Positions 26,192 through 36,865 are shown, counted from the first letter of the stretch. The stretch: DNA of 64,000 nucleotides from Marinomonas atlantica (GCF_001639725.1 NZ_LTAW01000006.1:186001-250000), one strand, 5' to 3'. Made by a program: numbers and translations. Notes: a model not told the origin generated them from the letters alone.

Positions 26192-27188
26192 CAGCATCTT
26201 CCTCACTGAGAGGCTCAAACGCTTGTAGCATATCTTCAATCGCATAGCATGCAACCGTCGACACACCGCTAAAAATAAAATCAGGCGGTTGTATTCGACA
26301 TTTATCCTCAGCGTACGGACAGCGAGGGTGAAAAGCACAGCCTCTAGGCTGATCATTCAGCGGCGGCATATTGCCTTGTATCTGGTTTAAACGCTGACCT
26401 GGCAAAGCCATTTGCGGTAAAGCATTGAGCAGCCCCTGCGTATAAGGATGCTGCGGATCATTAATAATTTCCAGCGTTGGCCCTTGCTCAACGATGCGAC
26501 CTGCATACATCACTAAAGTGCGCTCAGCAATGCGTGACACCACACCAAAATCATGGGTAATTAAGATCAACGCAACGCCATTGTCCGCACAAATCTGTTT
26601 TAACAGCTGCAGGATTTCCGCTTGAATGGTCACGTCTAAAGCCGTAGTCGGTTCGTCCGCAATAATGATTTCAGGGGCAAGTAACAACGCAATCGCAATG
26701 ATCACACGCTGCCGCATTCCTCCTGATAATTCATGGGGATACTGATCAAAACGCTGCGCAGGAGCCGCTATACGAACATGAGCGAGTTTTTCGATGGCCA
26801 ATTTTTTCGCATCGTTGTAGTTTATCCGCGTGTGGCTACGAATCGCTTCCACCATTTGATCACCCACGCTTAACACAGGATTCAGGGTCACCATAGGGTC
26901 CTGAAAAATCATCGCAATTTTCTTGCCACGAATCTCTTGCCATTGCTTAGAGCTCAGTCTTGTCAGTTCTCGATCATCTAACTTAATACTGCCCTCAGCA
27001 ATGAAACCAGGTTTCATGAGTAAGTTGACAATAGCGTAACCTAAGAGAGATTTTCCCGCCCCTGACTCTCCGACAATGGCCAACCGCTCACCACGCTCTA
27101 AACTCAAGCTGACATTGTGCAATGCAACTAAATCTTCATGACGCTGCTTGAATTTGACAGACAATCCATTTATCGATAACAAGCTCAT
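26184..27188 (-). CDS. Peptide/oligopeptide ABC transporter ATP-binding protein (DppD/OppD-like), cluster 1
   Basis: The 334-residue ATPase has Walker [10 protein letters not shown] (not the usual GKST), signature LSGGMRQR, Walker [12 protein letters not shown] and switch ITHDFGVV. The C-terminal extension [14 protein letters not shown] is the Cys-rich oligopeptide ABC motif. It pairs with the downstream DppF-like ATPase as the cytoplasmic motor. It begins 2 bp after the permease gene and overlaps the next gene by 8 bp. Confidence 0.94.
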   Translation of the reverse strand: MSLLSINGLSVKFKQRHEDLVALHNVSLSLERGERLAIVGESGAGKSLLGYAIVNLLMKPGFIAEGSIKLDDRELTRLSSKQWQEIRGKKIAMIFQDPMVTLNPVLSVGDQMVEAIRSHTRINYNDAKKLAIEKLAHVRIAAPAQRFDQYPHELSGGMRQRVIIAIALLLAPEIIIADEPTTALDVTIQAEILQLLKQICADNGVALILITHDFGVVSRIAERTLVMYAGRIVEQGPTLEIINDPQHPYTQGLLNALPQMALPGQRLNQIQGNMPPLNDQPRGCAFHPRCPYAEDKCRIQPPDFIFSGVSTVACYAIEDMLQAFEPLSEEDADD

Positions 27189-27190
27189 CT

Positions 27191-28135
27191 CTAGCCCCTT
27201 GTGACTTGTGGGTTAAGATGATCTCGCAACCAGTCGCCTAATAAATTCATCACAAAAATCATTAGGATAAGCGTTACACTCGGAAACACTGAAATCCACC
27301 AAGCACCCGAGAATAAGTAATTGAAACCAGATGAAATCAGCGCGCCCAAAGACGGCTGGTTAGGTGGCATCCCCAAACCAAGAAAAGACAGCGCTGCTTC
27401 AGCCACAATCGCATTGGCAATCTGAATGGTTAAAATAACTAAGATCGGAGACACGGTATTCGGTAGAAGATGACGCAGCATAATGCGCGCTTTGCTTACC
27501 CCTAAAATACGCGCAGCATCGATGTATTCTTTTTCCTTTTCCGCAAACACACAGGCACGCACGGTACGAGCAAAGATCGGCCATTCCGCCACCCCTAACA
27601 CGATAATTAGCATTAGCATCGCCAATTGCTGGTACGCGGCATGACCAAACAACGTTTGGAAAACGGCCAATACAACAATCGCCACCATCATAGTAGAAAA
27701 GGACAACTGAATATCCGCTACACGCATCAGAAAAGCGTCTAAGCGCCCACCTATATAGCCCGATAACAAGCCTATTCCCACACCTAGGAATACTTGAATC
27801 AACACCGCACATACACCAATGGTGAGCGATAAGCGCGTGCCATGTAAAATGACCGATAGCAAGTCTCTTCCTTGCGTGTCAGTACCCAGTAAAAAGCGCG
27901 TATCCCCGGTTTGCCAAGCAGGTGCCAATTCTGCATTTTCCAAGTTCATGAATTCAGTGCTGTTCACATCATAAGGTGCAAGCAGCGGTGCCAATAACGC
28001 CACTAAGCAATAGAACGCAAATATCAGTAAGGCAAACAGCGCCAACTTGTCTCCACGCATGGCAACTAAGACGTGACGCAGCCGAGTAACTCGTTCACTG
28101 CCGCCTTCAACAGGAGGCCGATGTAAGACATTCAT
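27191..28135 (-). CDS. Peptide ABC transporter permease (DppC/OppC-like), cluster 1
   Basis: The 314-residue inner-membrane protein has an N-terminal OppC_N segment (VAMRGDKLALFALLIFAFYC) and a BPD_transp domain with about five further membrane helices. The EAA-type loop EYIDAARILGVSKARIMLRH (about 205-224) contacts the ATPases, and the conserved AEAALSFLGLG is present. Its start shares a base with the stop of the DppB-like gene (TGATG), indicating translational coupling. Confidence 0.94.
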   Translation of the reverse strand: MNVLHRPPVEGGSERVTRLRHVLVAMRGDKLALFALLIFAFYCLVALLAPLLAPYDVNSTEFMNLENAELAPAWQTGDTRFLLGTDTQGRDLLSVILHGTRLSLTIGVCAVLIQVFLGVGIGLLSGYIGGRLDAFLMRVADIQLSFSTMMVAIVVLAVFQTLFGHAAYQQLAMLMLIIVLGVAEWPIFARTVRACVFAEKEKEYIDAARILGVSKARIMLRHLLPNTVSPILVILTIQIANAIVAEAALSFLGLGMPPNQPSLGALISSGFNYLFSGAWWISVFPSVTLILMIFVMNLLGDWLRDHLNPQVTRG

Positions 28136-29112
28136 CAGCTGTACCCCGGAATACGAACGCGAGGATTCACAAGACTGTATACAACATCAACCAAGGTATT
28201 GGTTACCACAAAGATCACACCTACAAAAATCAGGTACGTTGATATAAGCGGCACATCGACTCGTGTTACCGCATCCATAAACAAAAGCCCCATCCCCGGC
28301 CATTGAAAAATACTTTCTGTCAAAATGGTGTACGCCACTAAGGTCCCTAATTGAATGCCACCAACGGTGATCACGGGCAACATGGTATTTTTCAGTGCAT
28401 GAATAAAATAGATACGTGGTGCGGAAATGCCCTTAGCCCACGCATAACGAATGTAATCACTTTGCAGAACATCCATCATTTCAGCGCGAATCAAACGAAT
28501 AAAAATAGGTGTCAATACAAACGCTAACGACAAACTGGGTAATAGCAGATGCTGCAACCCATCACGATTGAACAGGCCAGATTGCCATAGACCAAACACC
28601 GACGTGGTTTCACCACGTCCAAAACTTGGCAGTAACCCCCACTCTATGGCAAAAAAGTACATCAGAAAAACCGCAACGATGAAAATCGGCACAGAAAGGC
28701 CTAACGTGCTGAACAGTAAAACCGCTCGCGATAGGATGTTTTTGGGATGAATGGCAGCAAATACGCCTAAAGGGATCGCTAACAAAACGACCAACACCAA
28801 GGCCGCAAAAGACAGCTCTAATGTCGCGGGTAAGCGGCTAGCAATAACATCAATGGTGGGTTCTTTATAATAATAGGAAGTCCCCAGATCCCCTTGAATC
28901 GCACGTCCTAGAAAACGCCCATACTGGATCAACATCGGATCGTTCAGTCCCAGCTCTTGTTGCAAGGCTTCGCGCTGCTCCAATGTGACGGACAGACCAA
29001 CCATCTGACGCACAGGGTCGCCCATTTTGTCTTGGATCATAAAGCTGACAAAACTAATGATCAGCAAGACAAACATTGCCTGCAATAGTCGCCGCCCGAT
29101 AAAACTTAACAT
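28135..29112 (-). CDS. Peptide ABC transporter permease (DppB/OppB-like), cluster 1
   Basis: The 325-residue inner-membrane protein starts MLSFIGRRLLQAMFVLLIIS. It has the conserved GDP-type loop (KMGDPVRQMVGLSVTLEQRE, about 29-48) and five or six membrane helices. The EAA loop YIRYAWAKGISAPRIYFIHA comes before the conserved ALKNTMLPVITVGGIQLG. It overlaps the DppC-like gene by one base and follows the binding-protein gene by 44 bp. Confidence 0.94.
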   Translation of the reverse strand: MLSFIGRRLLQAMFVLLIISFVSFMIQDKMGDPVRQMVGLSVTLEQREALQQELGLNDPMLIQYGRFLGRAIQGDLGTSYYYKEPTIDVIASRLPATLELSFAALVLVVLLAIPLGVFAAIHPKNILSRAVLLFSTLGLSVPIFIVAVFLMYFFAIEWGLLPSFGRGETTSVFGLWQSGLFNRDGLQHLLLPSLSLAFVLTPIFIRLIRAEMMDVLQSDYIRYAWAKGISAPRIYFIHALKNTMLPVITVGGIQLGTLVAYTILTESIFQWPGMGLLFMDAVTRVDVPLISTYLIFVGVIFVVTNTLVDVVYSLVNPRVRIPGYS

Positions 29113-29156
29113 CCGTAATTGCTCTCTTCTTATGACCCGCTGTTACGATACCGTCG

Positions 29157-30686
29157 CTAGGGCGCGCTCACGTGTAAATCGCCCCAATAAGGGAAATTTA
29201 AAAAGTTTACCACGCTCTCTAGATCCACATGCTGTTTTGACGCCCAAATAATCGGCTGCCAATACAGTGGAATCACCCAAGCCTTATCAACGGCTCGCAT
29301 TTCAATACCACGAAGTAATGCAACGCGCTGCGCGACATCCATTTCTTGATTCGCCAACATGATGGCGTCATCAAGCTTACGATCACACACTCTTCCCGCG
29401 TTATAAGCCCCCATACCGGTGTCTGCATCACGACATGCGAGAACGAACTCATAAATATTGTTGGAATCAAAGGTATCCGATTGCCAGCCCAGCATCATAA
29501 TGTCAGCAGCTTGTTGATCAAAAAACTGAAAATATTGCGCTTTAGGAAAGGTTTTCAAATCCACTTGAATGTTGATCTTGGCTAACATTGCTGAGGCCGC
29601 TAATGCCACTCGTTCATCGCTCATATATCGATTGTTAGGCGCCATCATGGTGACACGAAAGCCGTCTTGATAACCGGCTTCTTTCATTAATTCACGTGCC
29701 TGCTCTAAATCACTTTGAGGTACTAAATTATTCACATGTCCCCAGAATGCAGACGAACTCAACTGGCCAGCGGGCTCGCCATAGCCTCGAAGGATTTTTT
29801 CTACGATCAATGCTTGGTTAACCGCCAGATTCATCGCTCGACGTACGCGAATATCTTGAAACTCCTCCCGTCTCGCTTGATTCATCTGCAGCATCACAAT
29901 ACGTGTGCCGGTGAGTGCCAGTAACTTAACGTTTGGGGTACGCTGAACACGTGCGATATCAATGGGTGCCACCGGCGAAATGACATCGACGTCACCCGTT
30001 AATAACGCGGCCAGTCTGGTCGAATCCGAACGAATCGGTAGTAGCTCCAGCTGCTCAACATTCCCCACTGACTGTGTGTCCCAATAATCAGGATTTCGAA
30101 TCAATGTTAGCCGTTGTCCCACAACACGGTCGTGGACAGTAAAGGGACCACTGCCAGAAACATTGGTTGAAGCAAACGTCTGCCCAAACTTCACGATCTC
30201 CGAGCGCCCTTCGTAAAACGTTTTATCGATAACAAACACGTAGGCCAAAATATTCAATAACAGGGGATAAGCATGGTTTGTGTGAATATCAACGGTATAA
30301 TCGTCGATTTTGTCCACATTTCGCACAACATTAAATAAAGCTTTGAAGTCTATCGAACTTTTTAAGCGCTCAATTGTGAATAAAACATCTTCTGCTGTAA
30401 GGGGGTTACCGGTATGGAAACGCACGTCTTGACGTAAATGAAGACGCAACGTCCGCTCATCTTTTAGTTCCCAGGACACCGCTAGTCTAGGTTCGAAGGT
30501 ACCATCTTGACGCCATCTAACAAGTGGATCAAATACCGCATGAGAATATTGAATACCCCCTTCTGAAAGTTGCTCATGAGGGTCTAAAGAGATGGGATCA
30601 GCATCCAATGCAACACGAAGATCCACAGCCAAGCACACCATTGAGCTTAGTCCTAAACATAATAGTATGAGTAAGCGTCGTAGCAT
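29157..30686 (-). CDS. Periplasmic peptide-type substrate-binding protein (SBP family 5), cluster 1
   Basis: The 509-residue protein has a signal peptide (MLRRLLILLCLGLSSMVCLA) and the family-5 binding fold: ALDADPISLDPHEQLSEGG near the start, RLHLRQDVRFHTGNPLTAED around 90-110, and GTGPF-like VSGSGPFTVH. Family 5 binds di/oligopeptides, nickel-chelators, opines or sugars, and the sequence does not settle which. Compared with the DppA-like protein of the second cluster it is clearly a distant paralogue. It is the first gene of cluster 1. Confidence 0.92.
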   Translation of the reverse strand: MLRRLLILLCLGLSSMVCLAVDLRVALDADPISLDPHEQLSEGGIQYSHAVFDPLVRWRQDGTFEPRLAVSWELKDERTLRLHLRQDVRFHTGNPLTAEDVLFTIERLKSSIDFKALFNVVRNVDKIDDYTVDIHTNHAYPLLLNILAYVFVIDKTFYEGRSEIVKFGQTFASTNVSGSGPFTVHDRVVGQRLTLIRNPDYWDTQSVGNVEQLELLPIRSDSTRLAALLTGDVDVISPVAPIDIARVQRTPNVKLLALTGTRIVMLQMNQARREEFQDIRVRRAMNLAVNQALIVEKILRGYGEPAGQLSSSAFWGHVNNLVPQSDLEQARELMKEAGYQDGFRVTMMAPNNRYMSDERVALAASAMLAKINIQVDLKTFPKAQYFQFFDQQAADIMMLGWQSDTFDSNNIYEFVLACRDADTGMGAYNAGRVCDRKLDDAIMLANQEMDVAQRVALLRGIEMRAVDKAWVIPLYWQPIIWASKQHVDLESVVNFLNFPYWGDLHVSAP

Positions 30687-30863
30687 TCGTGTTCCTATGG
30701 CATGGGTGGTCTGCTATTCGTGCGTATTAGAATAGCGCTCACCTCTTTATTGATCGTTAATTTTTGACCACTCGGTCATTGAAGCAGTATAGAAAAGAGT
30801 TGGCTCTGCGCCTAGTAAGGAATCAAACAATGACTTAATCAGCACTGCTTGATTCCTCATGCT

Positions 30864-31865
30864 TTACGCTGCACCAGAGAAATTTTCTAAACGCTCTTCC
30901 TCTACCGCATGACAAGCAATCAAATGCGCATCAGCATTATTGCGCAACGCAGGGGTTTCTTTGCGGCAGCGCTCGTTTGCGTATTGGCACCGACCATGAA
31001 AGGCACATCCGCTCGGTGGGTTCAATGGTGAGGGTAATTCCCCTTGCAGTTTGATGCGTTGACGACGTTTATCACTGGAAAGCTGCGGCGTACTGGACAA
31101 CAGCGCTTGAGTATAAGGGTGCTTAGGATTAGTAAAGACGTCTTCACTTTTACCGTGTTCGACGACTTTACCAAGATACATCACCATCACTTCATCGGCG
31201 ATGTGCTCGACGACTGAAAGATCATGAGAAATAAACACATAGCTCAAACCAAACTCTTGCTGTAGATCCATCATCAAATTCAGCACCTGCGCTTGCACCG
31301 ATACATCCAAAGCCGAAACTGGTTCGTCTGCAACAATGATTTCAGGGTCCAGCATCAAACCACGAGCAATCGCAATACGCTGTCGCTGACCGCCAGAAAA
31401 CATATGGGGATAGCGATCATAATGCTCGGTTTTCAAGCCCACTTTTGCCATCATAGCCAAGGCTTTTGCTTTGCGCTCGGCTTTATTTAGTTGAGTATTG
31501 ATCACCAATGGCTCTTCTAGGATTGAACCAATTTTCTTACGTGGATTCAGCGAGCCATACGGGTTTTGAAAGATGATTTGAATTTTCTGACGCAGCTCTT
31601 TTTGCTGCTCTTTGGAAAGCGACAGCAGATCCTCGCCAAGAAAATTCAACTGACCTTCGGTCGGTGTTTCAATCATGGTCAACATTCGCCCTAGAGTGGA
31701 CTTACCACAACCTGACTCCCCCACGACAGCTAGGGTTTTACCTCTGTCCAAAGTAAAGCTTACGCCATCTACCGCCTTAACTGTCGCCTCTGGCTTGAAT
31801 AAACCTTGTTTGACGTGATAATGCTGCTTCAAGTTATGGGCATTTAACACTAATTCTTGGCTCAT
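30864..31865 (-). CDS. dppF: Dipeptide ABC transporter ATP-binding protein DppF-like, cluster 2
   Basis: The ~333-residue ATPase has Walker [10 protein letters not shown], signature FSGGQRQR, Walker [13 protein letters not shown] and the C-terminal Cys extension [14 protein letters not shown]. The start is the ATG at 31865 ([20 protein letters not shown]), which overlaps the dppD stop as ATGA. The 43 residues added by an upstream start lie within dppD. It is the last gene of the dppABCDF-type cluster. Confidence 0.93.
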   Translation of the reverse strand: MSQELVLNAHNLKQHYHVKQGLFKPEATVKAVDGVSFTLDRGKTLAVVGESGCGKSTLGRMLTMIETPTEGQLNFLGEDLLSLSKEQQKELRQKIQIIFQNPYGSLNPRKKIGSILEEPLVINTQLNKAERKAKALAMMAKVGLKTEHYDRYPHMFSGGQRQRIAIARGLMLDPEIIVADEPVSALDVSVQAQVLNLMMDLQQEFGLSYVFISHDLSVVEHIADEVMVMYLGKVVEHGKSEDVFTNPKHPYTQALLSSTPQLSSDKRRQRIKLQGELPSPLNPPSGCAFHGRCQYANERCRKETPALRNNADAHLIACHAVEEERLENFSGAA

Positions 31866-32830
31866 GCGGCAGGTCTCCCCATTGTGTCTAACGGTGTATG
31901 GCATTTCACTTGACGCTCCAGCGGACCTTGGTTGTCCGGCACCACATTTCGACAATGGTCTGTTGCGTAAGGACAACGAGGGCTTAACAAGCACCCTTTT
32001 GGTCGATCATATTGCCCTGGAACTACGCCAGGCAACGCCTCAAGGCGCGCTTTGCCAGCAGCCGACTCAGGTAGAGATGCCAACAAAGCCTGCGTATAAG
32101 GGTGCTTAGGTGTCGAAAACACCTCACTGGCTGGACCACTTTCTACAATCTGACCGGCATACATCACAATAACCCGGTGAGCCACTTCAGCGACCAATGC
32201 TAAGTCATGTGTAATCAGCACTAGTCCCATCTGTTTTTGCTTTTGTAAATCAATCAGCAAGTCAATAATTTGTGCTTGAATGGTCACGTCTAATGCCGTG
32301 GTCGGCTCATCGGCAATCAGCAATTTAGGGTTACAACCAATCGCAATCGCGATCATCACTCGCTGACTCATACCGCCCGATAACTGATGAGGATACGCAC
32401 TGAGTCGAGACTCTGGCGCCGGAATCCCCACCAAATTGAGCAGCTCAATAGCACGCGTTTTAAGCTCTTTTTTAGTACCGCCTTGATGAGTTTTTAACGC
32501 TTCAATAATCTGGTAACCCACGGTGTAGCAAGGATTTAAACTGGTCATTGGGTCTTGGAAAATCATCGCGATATCCGAGCCGGTAATCTTGCGACGTTGC
32601 GTTTCTGGCATAGACAGTAAATCTTGTTCCATAAAGCTCAGCTCATCGGCCGACACTTTACCGGGATAATCAATTAACCCCATCAAAGACAATGAACTGA
32701 CACTTTTACCAGAGCCGGATTCACCAACAATGCCCAGAACCTCACCTTCGTTCACGGTATAACTGATCTGATCCACTGCACGAAACTGACCAAACGTGAC
32801 TGATAAATTTTCTAACTTAAGTAATGACAT
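31862..32830 (-). CDS. dppD: Dipeptide ABC transporter ATP-binding protein DppD-like, cluster 2
   Basis: The 322-residue ATPase has Walker [10 protein letters not shown], signature LSGGMSQR, Walker [13 protein letters not shown], switch LITHDLALV and the C-terminal [14 protein letters not shown] cluster. The N-terminus ([20 protein letters not shown]) is typical of DppD. It is 8 bp from the dppC stop and overlaps dppF by 4 bp. Confidence 0.94.
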   Translation of the reverse strand: MSLLKLENLSVTFGQFRAVDQISYTVNEGEVLGIVGESGSGKSVSSLSLMGLIDYPGKVSADELSFMEQDLLSMPETQRRKITGSDIAMIFQDPMTSLNPCYTVGYQIIEALKTHQGGTKKELKTRAIELLNLVGIPAPESRLSAYPHQLSGGMSQRVMIAIAIGCNPKLLIADEPTTALDVTIQAQIIDLLIDLQKQKQMGLVLITHDLALVAEVAHRVIVMYAGQIVESGPASEVFSTPKHPYTQALLASLPESAAGKARLEALPGVVPGQYDRPKGCLLSPRCPYATDHCRNVVPDNQGPLERQVKCHTPLDTMGRPAA

Positions 32831-32838
32831 TTGGGCTC

Positions 32839-33729
32839 CTACTGCTTCAATTTCGGATCAAGGGCATCACGCAGGCCGTCACCCATAAGATTAAACGCCA
32901 GCACCGTTAACAAGATCATCAGACCAGGAAAGGTCACAACCCACCAAGCACGCTGTACGAATTGCAAAGCATCCGCCAACATACTGCCCCACTCCGGCGT
33001 CGGGGGTTGTGCACCTAAACCAAGGAAGCCTAAAGCGGCCATATCCAAAATAGCCGTCGAGAAGCCCAGTGTCGCTTGCACGATCAACGGCGCGACACAG
33101 TTGGGTAAAATACAAACAAACATTAGTCGTAATGGGCTCGCGCCAATGACTCTTGATGAGGTTACATAATCGCGCGACATTTCTGCCATGGTTGCCGCAC
33201 GTGTGAGGCGAACATAATGCGGTAGTGAGACAATCGAAATGGCTAACGCCGCATTCACAATACTGGGGCCTAAGATGGCCACAATCGCGATGGCTAACAA
33301 CAAACTTGGCATTGCCAACATAATGTCTACAACACGCATAATGATCGTATCGACAACGCCTTTGCAGTAGCCCGCCACCAAACCCATCAAGATGCCAATC
33401 ATCAAAGACGCGGTCACAGCGACTAAACCAACCGAGAGCGACAAACGTGCGCCATGAATAATCCGAGACAGAATATCACGCCCAACATCGTCCGTACCGA
33501 GGAAGTACGCCCAATTACCACCGTCCATCCAAGCCGGTGGTAACAACAAAGCATCACGGGCTTGATCTGACGGAGAATGCGGCGCAACAATGTCCGCAAA
33601 CAGCGCCATAAAACATACGATTAGAATGAATACTAGGCCTGTAACAGCGCCTTTATTGCCTTTAAAATAATGCCAAAACTCTTGCAGTGGTGTTCTTGGC
33701 ACAGGTGCCTGTAACGTTTCAGTTGTCAT
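32839..33729 (-). CDS. dppC: Dipeptide ABC transporter permease DppC-like, cluster 2
   Basis: The ~296-residue inner-membrane protein begins [20 protein letters not shown], followed by the [16 protein letters not shown] helix. The EAA loop [20 protein letters not shown] and the conserved [18 protein letters not shown] are clear. The ATG at 33729 is chosen because AAGGAGGG lies 7 bp upstream. A longer frame from 33789 would overlap dppB and add an unrelated N-terminus. Confidence 0.94.
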   Translation of the reverse strand: MTTETLQAPVPRTPLQEFWHYFKGNKGAVTGLVFILIVCFMALFADIVAPHSPSDQARDALLLPPAWMDGGNWAYFLGTDDVGRDILSRIIHGARLSLSVGLVAVTASLMIGILMGLVAGYCKGVVDTIIMRVVDIMLAMPSLLLAIAIVAILGPSIVNAALAISIVSLPHYVRLTRAATMAEMSRDYVTSSRVIGASPLRLMFVCILPNCVAPLIVQATLGFSTAILDMAALGFLGLGAQPPTPEWGSMLADALQFVQRAWWVVTFPGLMILLTVLAFNLMGDGLRDALDPKLKQ

Positions 33730-33742
33730 AATTGCACCCTCC

Positions 33743-34753
33743 TTATCGGCTGTGTCGTATACGTGGATTAACAATACCGTAAGCAACATCGACCAATAGG
33801 TTGACCACGATTATGATGCTCGCGACGATCAAAATACCGCCTTGTACCACTGGGTAATCACGGCGTCCGATAGACTCGATTAGCCACTTCCCAATGCCCG
33901 GCCATGCAAATACGGTTTCTGTTAAGATCGCGCCTGATAACAAGATACCGACCTGTAAACCAATCACGGTAATCACGGGGATGAGCGCATTGCGTAACGC
34001 ATGAATGATGATCACGCGCCAAGGGGCAATGCCTTTGGCACGCGCGGTGCGAATGTAATCCTCACTCAACACCTCTAGCATTGAAGAGCGTGTCATTCGA
34101 GCAATTACCGCCATGGGAATGGTGCCCAATACAATACTTGGCAGAATCAAGTGTGAAATAGCTGAAGACAAGGCTCCGACTTCGCCCGATAAAATAGAGT
34201 CAATCAACATAAAGCCGGTCACATCATCGATCCAATACACCACATCAATGCGTCCAGATACTGGTGTCCATCCTAAGTTCACCGAGAAGATCAACATCAA
34301 CAACAGAGCCCACCAGAAAATCGGCATCGAATAACCGGTTAGGGAAAAAGTCATGACCGAGTGATCAAACAAAGTACCACGTTTTACGGCAGCGATGATG
34401 CCTGCCGGTAGACCGATAAAAATGGCAAACATAGCGGCACAAAACGCCAACTCAATGGTTGCCGGGAAGAGTGTCAAAAACTCACTAAGGACGGGTTCTT
34501 TGGTTACGAGTGAATTACCGAGGTCACCCTGTAGTACACCGCTTACGTAATTAAAGTACTGCACATAAAGTGGTTGATCAAAACCAAGTTGTGCACTGAG
34601 TTCAGCATGACGCTCTGCACTGACGCCGCGCTCACCAGCCATAACCTCAATCGGGTCACCGGGAATCAAACGAATCAGTGTAAACGTCAGCAAAGTGATC
34701 CCGATAAACGTCGGAATCACTAAACTTAATCGTCGAAAAATAAACTGGAACAT
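33743..34753 (-). CDS. dppB: Dipeptide ABC transporter permease DppB-like, cluster 2
   Basis: The 336-residue inner-membrane protein begins MFQFIFRRLSLVIPTFIGIT and then LIRLIPGDPIEVMAGERG. It has about six membrane helices, the EAA loop YIRTARAKGIAPWRVIIIHA and the AWPGIGKWLIESIGRRDYPV signature of DppB. It lies downstream of dppA after a 124-bp gap that contains a strong hairpin, probably setting binding protein above permease expression. Confidence 0.95.
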   Translation of the reverse strand: MFQFIFRRLSLVIPTFIGITLLTFTLIRLIPGDPIEVMAGERGVSAERHAELSAQLGFDQPLYVQYFNYVSGVLQGDLGNSLVTKEPVLSEFLTLFPATIELAFCAAMFAIFIGLPAGIIAAVKRGTLFDHSVMTFSLTGYSMPIFWWALLLMLIFSVNLGWTPVSGRIDVVYWIDDVTGFMLIDSILSGEVGALSSAISHLILPSIVLGTIPMAVIARMTRSSMLEVLSEDYIRTARAKGIAPWRVIIIHALRNALIPVITVIGLQVGILLSGAILTETVFAWPGIGKWLIESIGRRDYPVVQGGILIVASIIIVVNLLVDVAYGIVNPRIRHSR

Positions 34754-34786
34754 AAGTGACTAGCTCTCTAGTTAGATATGAACGGC

Positions 34787-34805
34787 GCAGGCCTTTTAGG
34801 CCTGC
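34787..34805 (-). repeat. Intercistronic hairpin between dppA and dppB
   Basis: GCAGGCCT and AGGCCTGC form a perfect 8-bp stem with a 3-base loop. No U-tract follows on the minus strand, so it is more likely an mRNA-stabilising or attenuating element than a full terminator. Such elements are common between a binding-protein gene and its permeases. Confidence 0.55.
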
Positions 34806-34877
34806 CCGATCAACAGGACTTGCATTCGCTTCCACGCTATACAAACCCTGTTTTGAGCGCATCGCGCCTATAGATAA

Positions 34878-36476
34878 TTACTTCTCAAGACTTACGTTGT
34901 AGAAGTAATGACCACCTAATGGGTCAATTTTGTAGCCTTTTACTTCGTTACGAATAGGCTCGTACACCACAGAATGGGCCACAGTTACCCAAGGTGCTTC
35001 GCGCTTAAATACCTGCTGCGCTTCTTCGTAATACTTAGTTCGCTCGGCTTTGTCAGACGTTTGCTTGGCATCCAACAAAAGATTATCAAATTCTTCGTCA
35101 CACCATTGCGCACGGTTTGACCCACCTACCGCATCACATCCAAGCAACACATATAGGAAGTTATCTGGGTCACCGTTATCACCCGTCCAACCTAGCAACA
35201 CTGTATCGTGCTCACCTTTCTTAGAACGGTTTAGATATTCACCCCATTCATACGAGACAATCTCAGCATCAACGCCAACTTTCTTCCAATCTTCTTGAAT
35301 GATCTCTGCCATACGACGGGCGTTTGGATTATAAGGACGCTGCACAGGCATGGCCCAAATATTGGTTTTAAAGCCATCTTCATAGCCCGCTTCTTTTAAC
35401 AACGCTTTGGCTTTTACCGGATCGTATGAGTAGTCTTTAACATTATCGTTGTAAGACCACATTGTTGGTGGGATTGGGTTTTTAGCCACTTTGCCTGCGC
35501 CTTGGAACACCGCATCAATAATGGCGTCTTTGTTGGTCGCAAGACTCAAGGCTTGACGAACTTTGGTGTCCGTAAACGGTGCTTTTTGCGTATTAAACGC
35601 TAGGTAACCTACGTTTAGACCTTCTTGATGCATCAGGTTGATGTCACTGTCTGCTTCCATTTGTTCAAGGTCAGCAGGATTCGGGTACGGCATCACATGA
35701 CATTCACCGGCTTTCAGTTTGGCATAACGCACCGAGGCATCCGGGGTAATCGAGAACACAAGACGATCAATCTCGGCACGGCCTTTCCAGTAATCATCAA
35801 ACGCGGTGTAACGAATCAAAGAGTCTTTTTGGTATTGAACCTTCTGGAATGGCCCCGTACCCACTGGGTTAATATCCAACTGCTCAGGCGTACCTTTGTC
35901 CATCAAATAGTCCGCTTGCTCGGCTGAGAAAACCGAAGCGAAGTCCATTGCTAAATTGGCAACAAACGGTGCTTCTGGCTGGTTCAACACAAACTTCACG
36001 GTGTAATCGTCGACTTTAACAATGTCTTTGATTAAGTCAGGCATTCCCATGCCATTAAAGTATTCGTATGAACCACCTGATACGCTGTGGTAAGGATGGT
36101 TTTTGTCCCACTGACGAGCAAAGGTAAAAATCACATCGTCCGCGTTAAAGTCGCGGCTTGGTTTAAAGTCTTTAGCGCTATGGAATTTCACGCCTTTACG
36201 CAAATGGAAAGTGTATTCAAGGCCATCCTCGGACACATCATAGCTTTCTGCTAAGCCAGGCTCAGTTTCTGTGGTTCCCAACTTGAATTCAACAAGACGA
36301 TTAAACATATTTTTTGAACTGGCATCGAAGGTCGTGCCGGCTGTGTAAAATGATGGGTTGAAGCCTTCCGGACTACCTTCGGAACAATAAACCAGTGTTG
36401 AAGCAGCCTGAGCAGACGTCGATATCGCGCCCGCAGCCATCAAAGCAAGAGGTAAAGCGGCTAACCGTTTTTTCAT
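34878..36476 (-). CDS. dppA: Periplasmic dipeptide-binding protein DppA-like, cluster 2
   Basis: The ~532-residue protein starts with a signal peptide (MKKRLAALPLALMAAGAIST, cleavage near AQAA). The mature start TLVYCSEGSPEGFNP and the stretches GTTFDASSKNMFNRLVEFKL and YTFHLRKGVKFHSAKDFKPS follow E. coli DppA closely. It delivers dipeptides to DppBCDF. The ATG at 36476 has GGAG upstream and exposes the signal peptide. An earlier in-frame start would bury it behind 23 residues. A 389-bp untranslated region precedes it. Confidence 0.94.
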   Translation of the reverse strand: MKKRLAALPLALMAAGAISTSAQAASTLVYCSEGSPEGFNPSFYTAGTTFDASSKNMFNRLVEFKLGTTETEPGLAESYDVSEDGLEYTFHLRKGVKFHSAKDFKPSRDFNADDVIFTFARQWDKNHPYHSVSGGSYEYFNGMGMPDLIKDIVKVDDYTVKFVLNQPEAPFVANLAMDFASVFSAEQADYLMDKGTPEQLDINPVGTGPFQKVQYQKDSLIRYTAFDDYWKGRAEIDRLVFSITPDASVRYAKLKAGECHVMPYPNPADLEQMEADSDINLMHQEGLNVGYLAFNTQKAPFTDTKVRQALSLATNKDAIIDAVFQGAGKVAKNPIPPTMWSYNDNVKDYSYDPVKAKALLKEAGYEDGFKTNIWAMPVQRPYNPNARRMAEIIQEDWKKVGVDAEIVSYEWGEYLNRSKKGEHDTVLLGWTGDNGDPDNFLYVLLGCDAVGGSNRAQWCDEEFDNLLLDAKQTSDKAERTKYYEEAQQVFKREAPWVTVAHSVVYEPIRNEVKGYKIDPLGGHYFYNVSLEK

Positions 36477-36865
36477 CGTAACTCTCCATTTAGCGTAATT
36501 ATTTTCACTCATTTTGAGCATGTCATCGGTGTAATCTGGACACACAAAGTGAAGCGTTTCTTTTGTGAAGATGTAGGTTGGGGAGACTGGCTATGCGGTT
36601 TAAAAGCGGCCCCGTTCAAAGGCTCTTTCGAACGAGGCGGCGACTCCTCTTCCTTGAGGCCCCCTACACGTTTAAGCAAACTCTGTAAAAAGTGCGCAAA
36701 AACAGCGTAACTGAAGAGTACTGAACGGTGTTTAATTGACCAATCGAAATAACGACATGCTCTATACACTATATGTATAGAGCTTACAGAAATGAAAAAA
36801 AGAACATAAAAATCATAAGGTTAATAAAATTAAAACGAAGTATTTTTTAATCGATGTGATAAAAG
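36477..36865. other. Intergenic region between the NarL-type regulator and dppA
   Basis: This 389-bp AT-rich stretch separates two minus-strand genes and should hold the dppA promoter. I find no convincing gene in it. One long frame (36509-36769) is Pro/Ser-rich at the end, lacks a ribosome binding site and resembles nothing I know. The only strong structure is the inverted repeat at 36759-36783, listed separately. Confidence 0.6.
36759..36783. repeat. Perfect 10-5-10 inverted repeat
   Basis: GCTCTATACA, five bases (CTATA), then TGTATAGAGC. It lies 83 bp after the regulator gene's stop and about 283 bp ahead of dppA. There is no U-tract on either side, so a terminator is unlikely. It could be an operator or an mRNA 3' end stabiliser. 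Confidence 0.5.

Noticed and set aside
30818-30857. Inverted repeat AGGAATCAA / TTGATTCCT after the dppF-like gene
   Set aside because: A 22-base loop and no T-run on the minus strand make a terminator unlikely; too weak to list as a feature.
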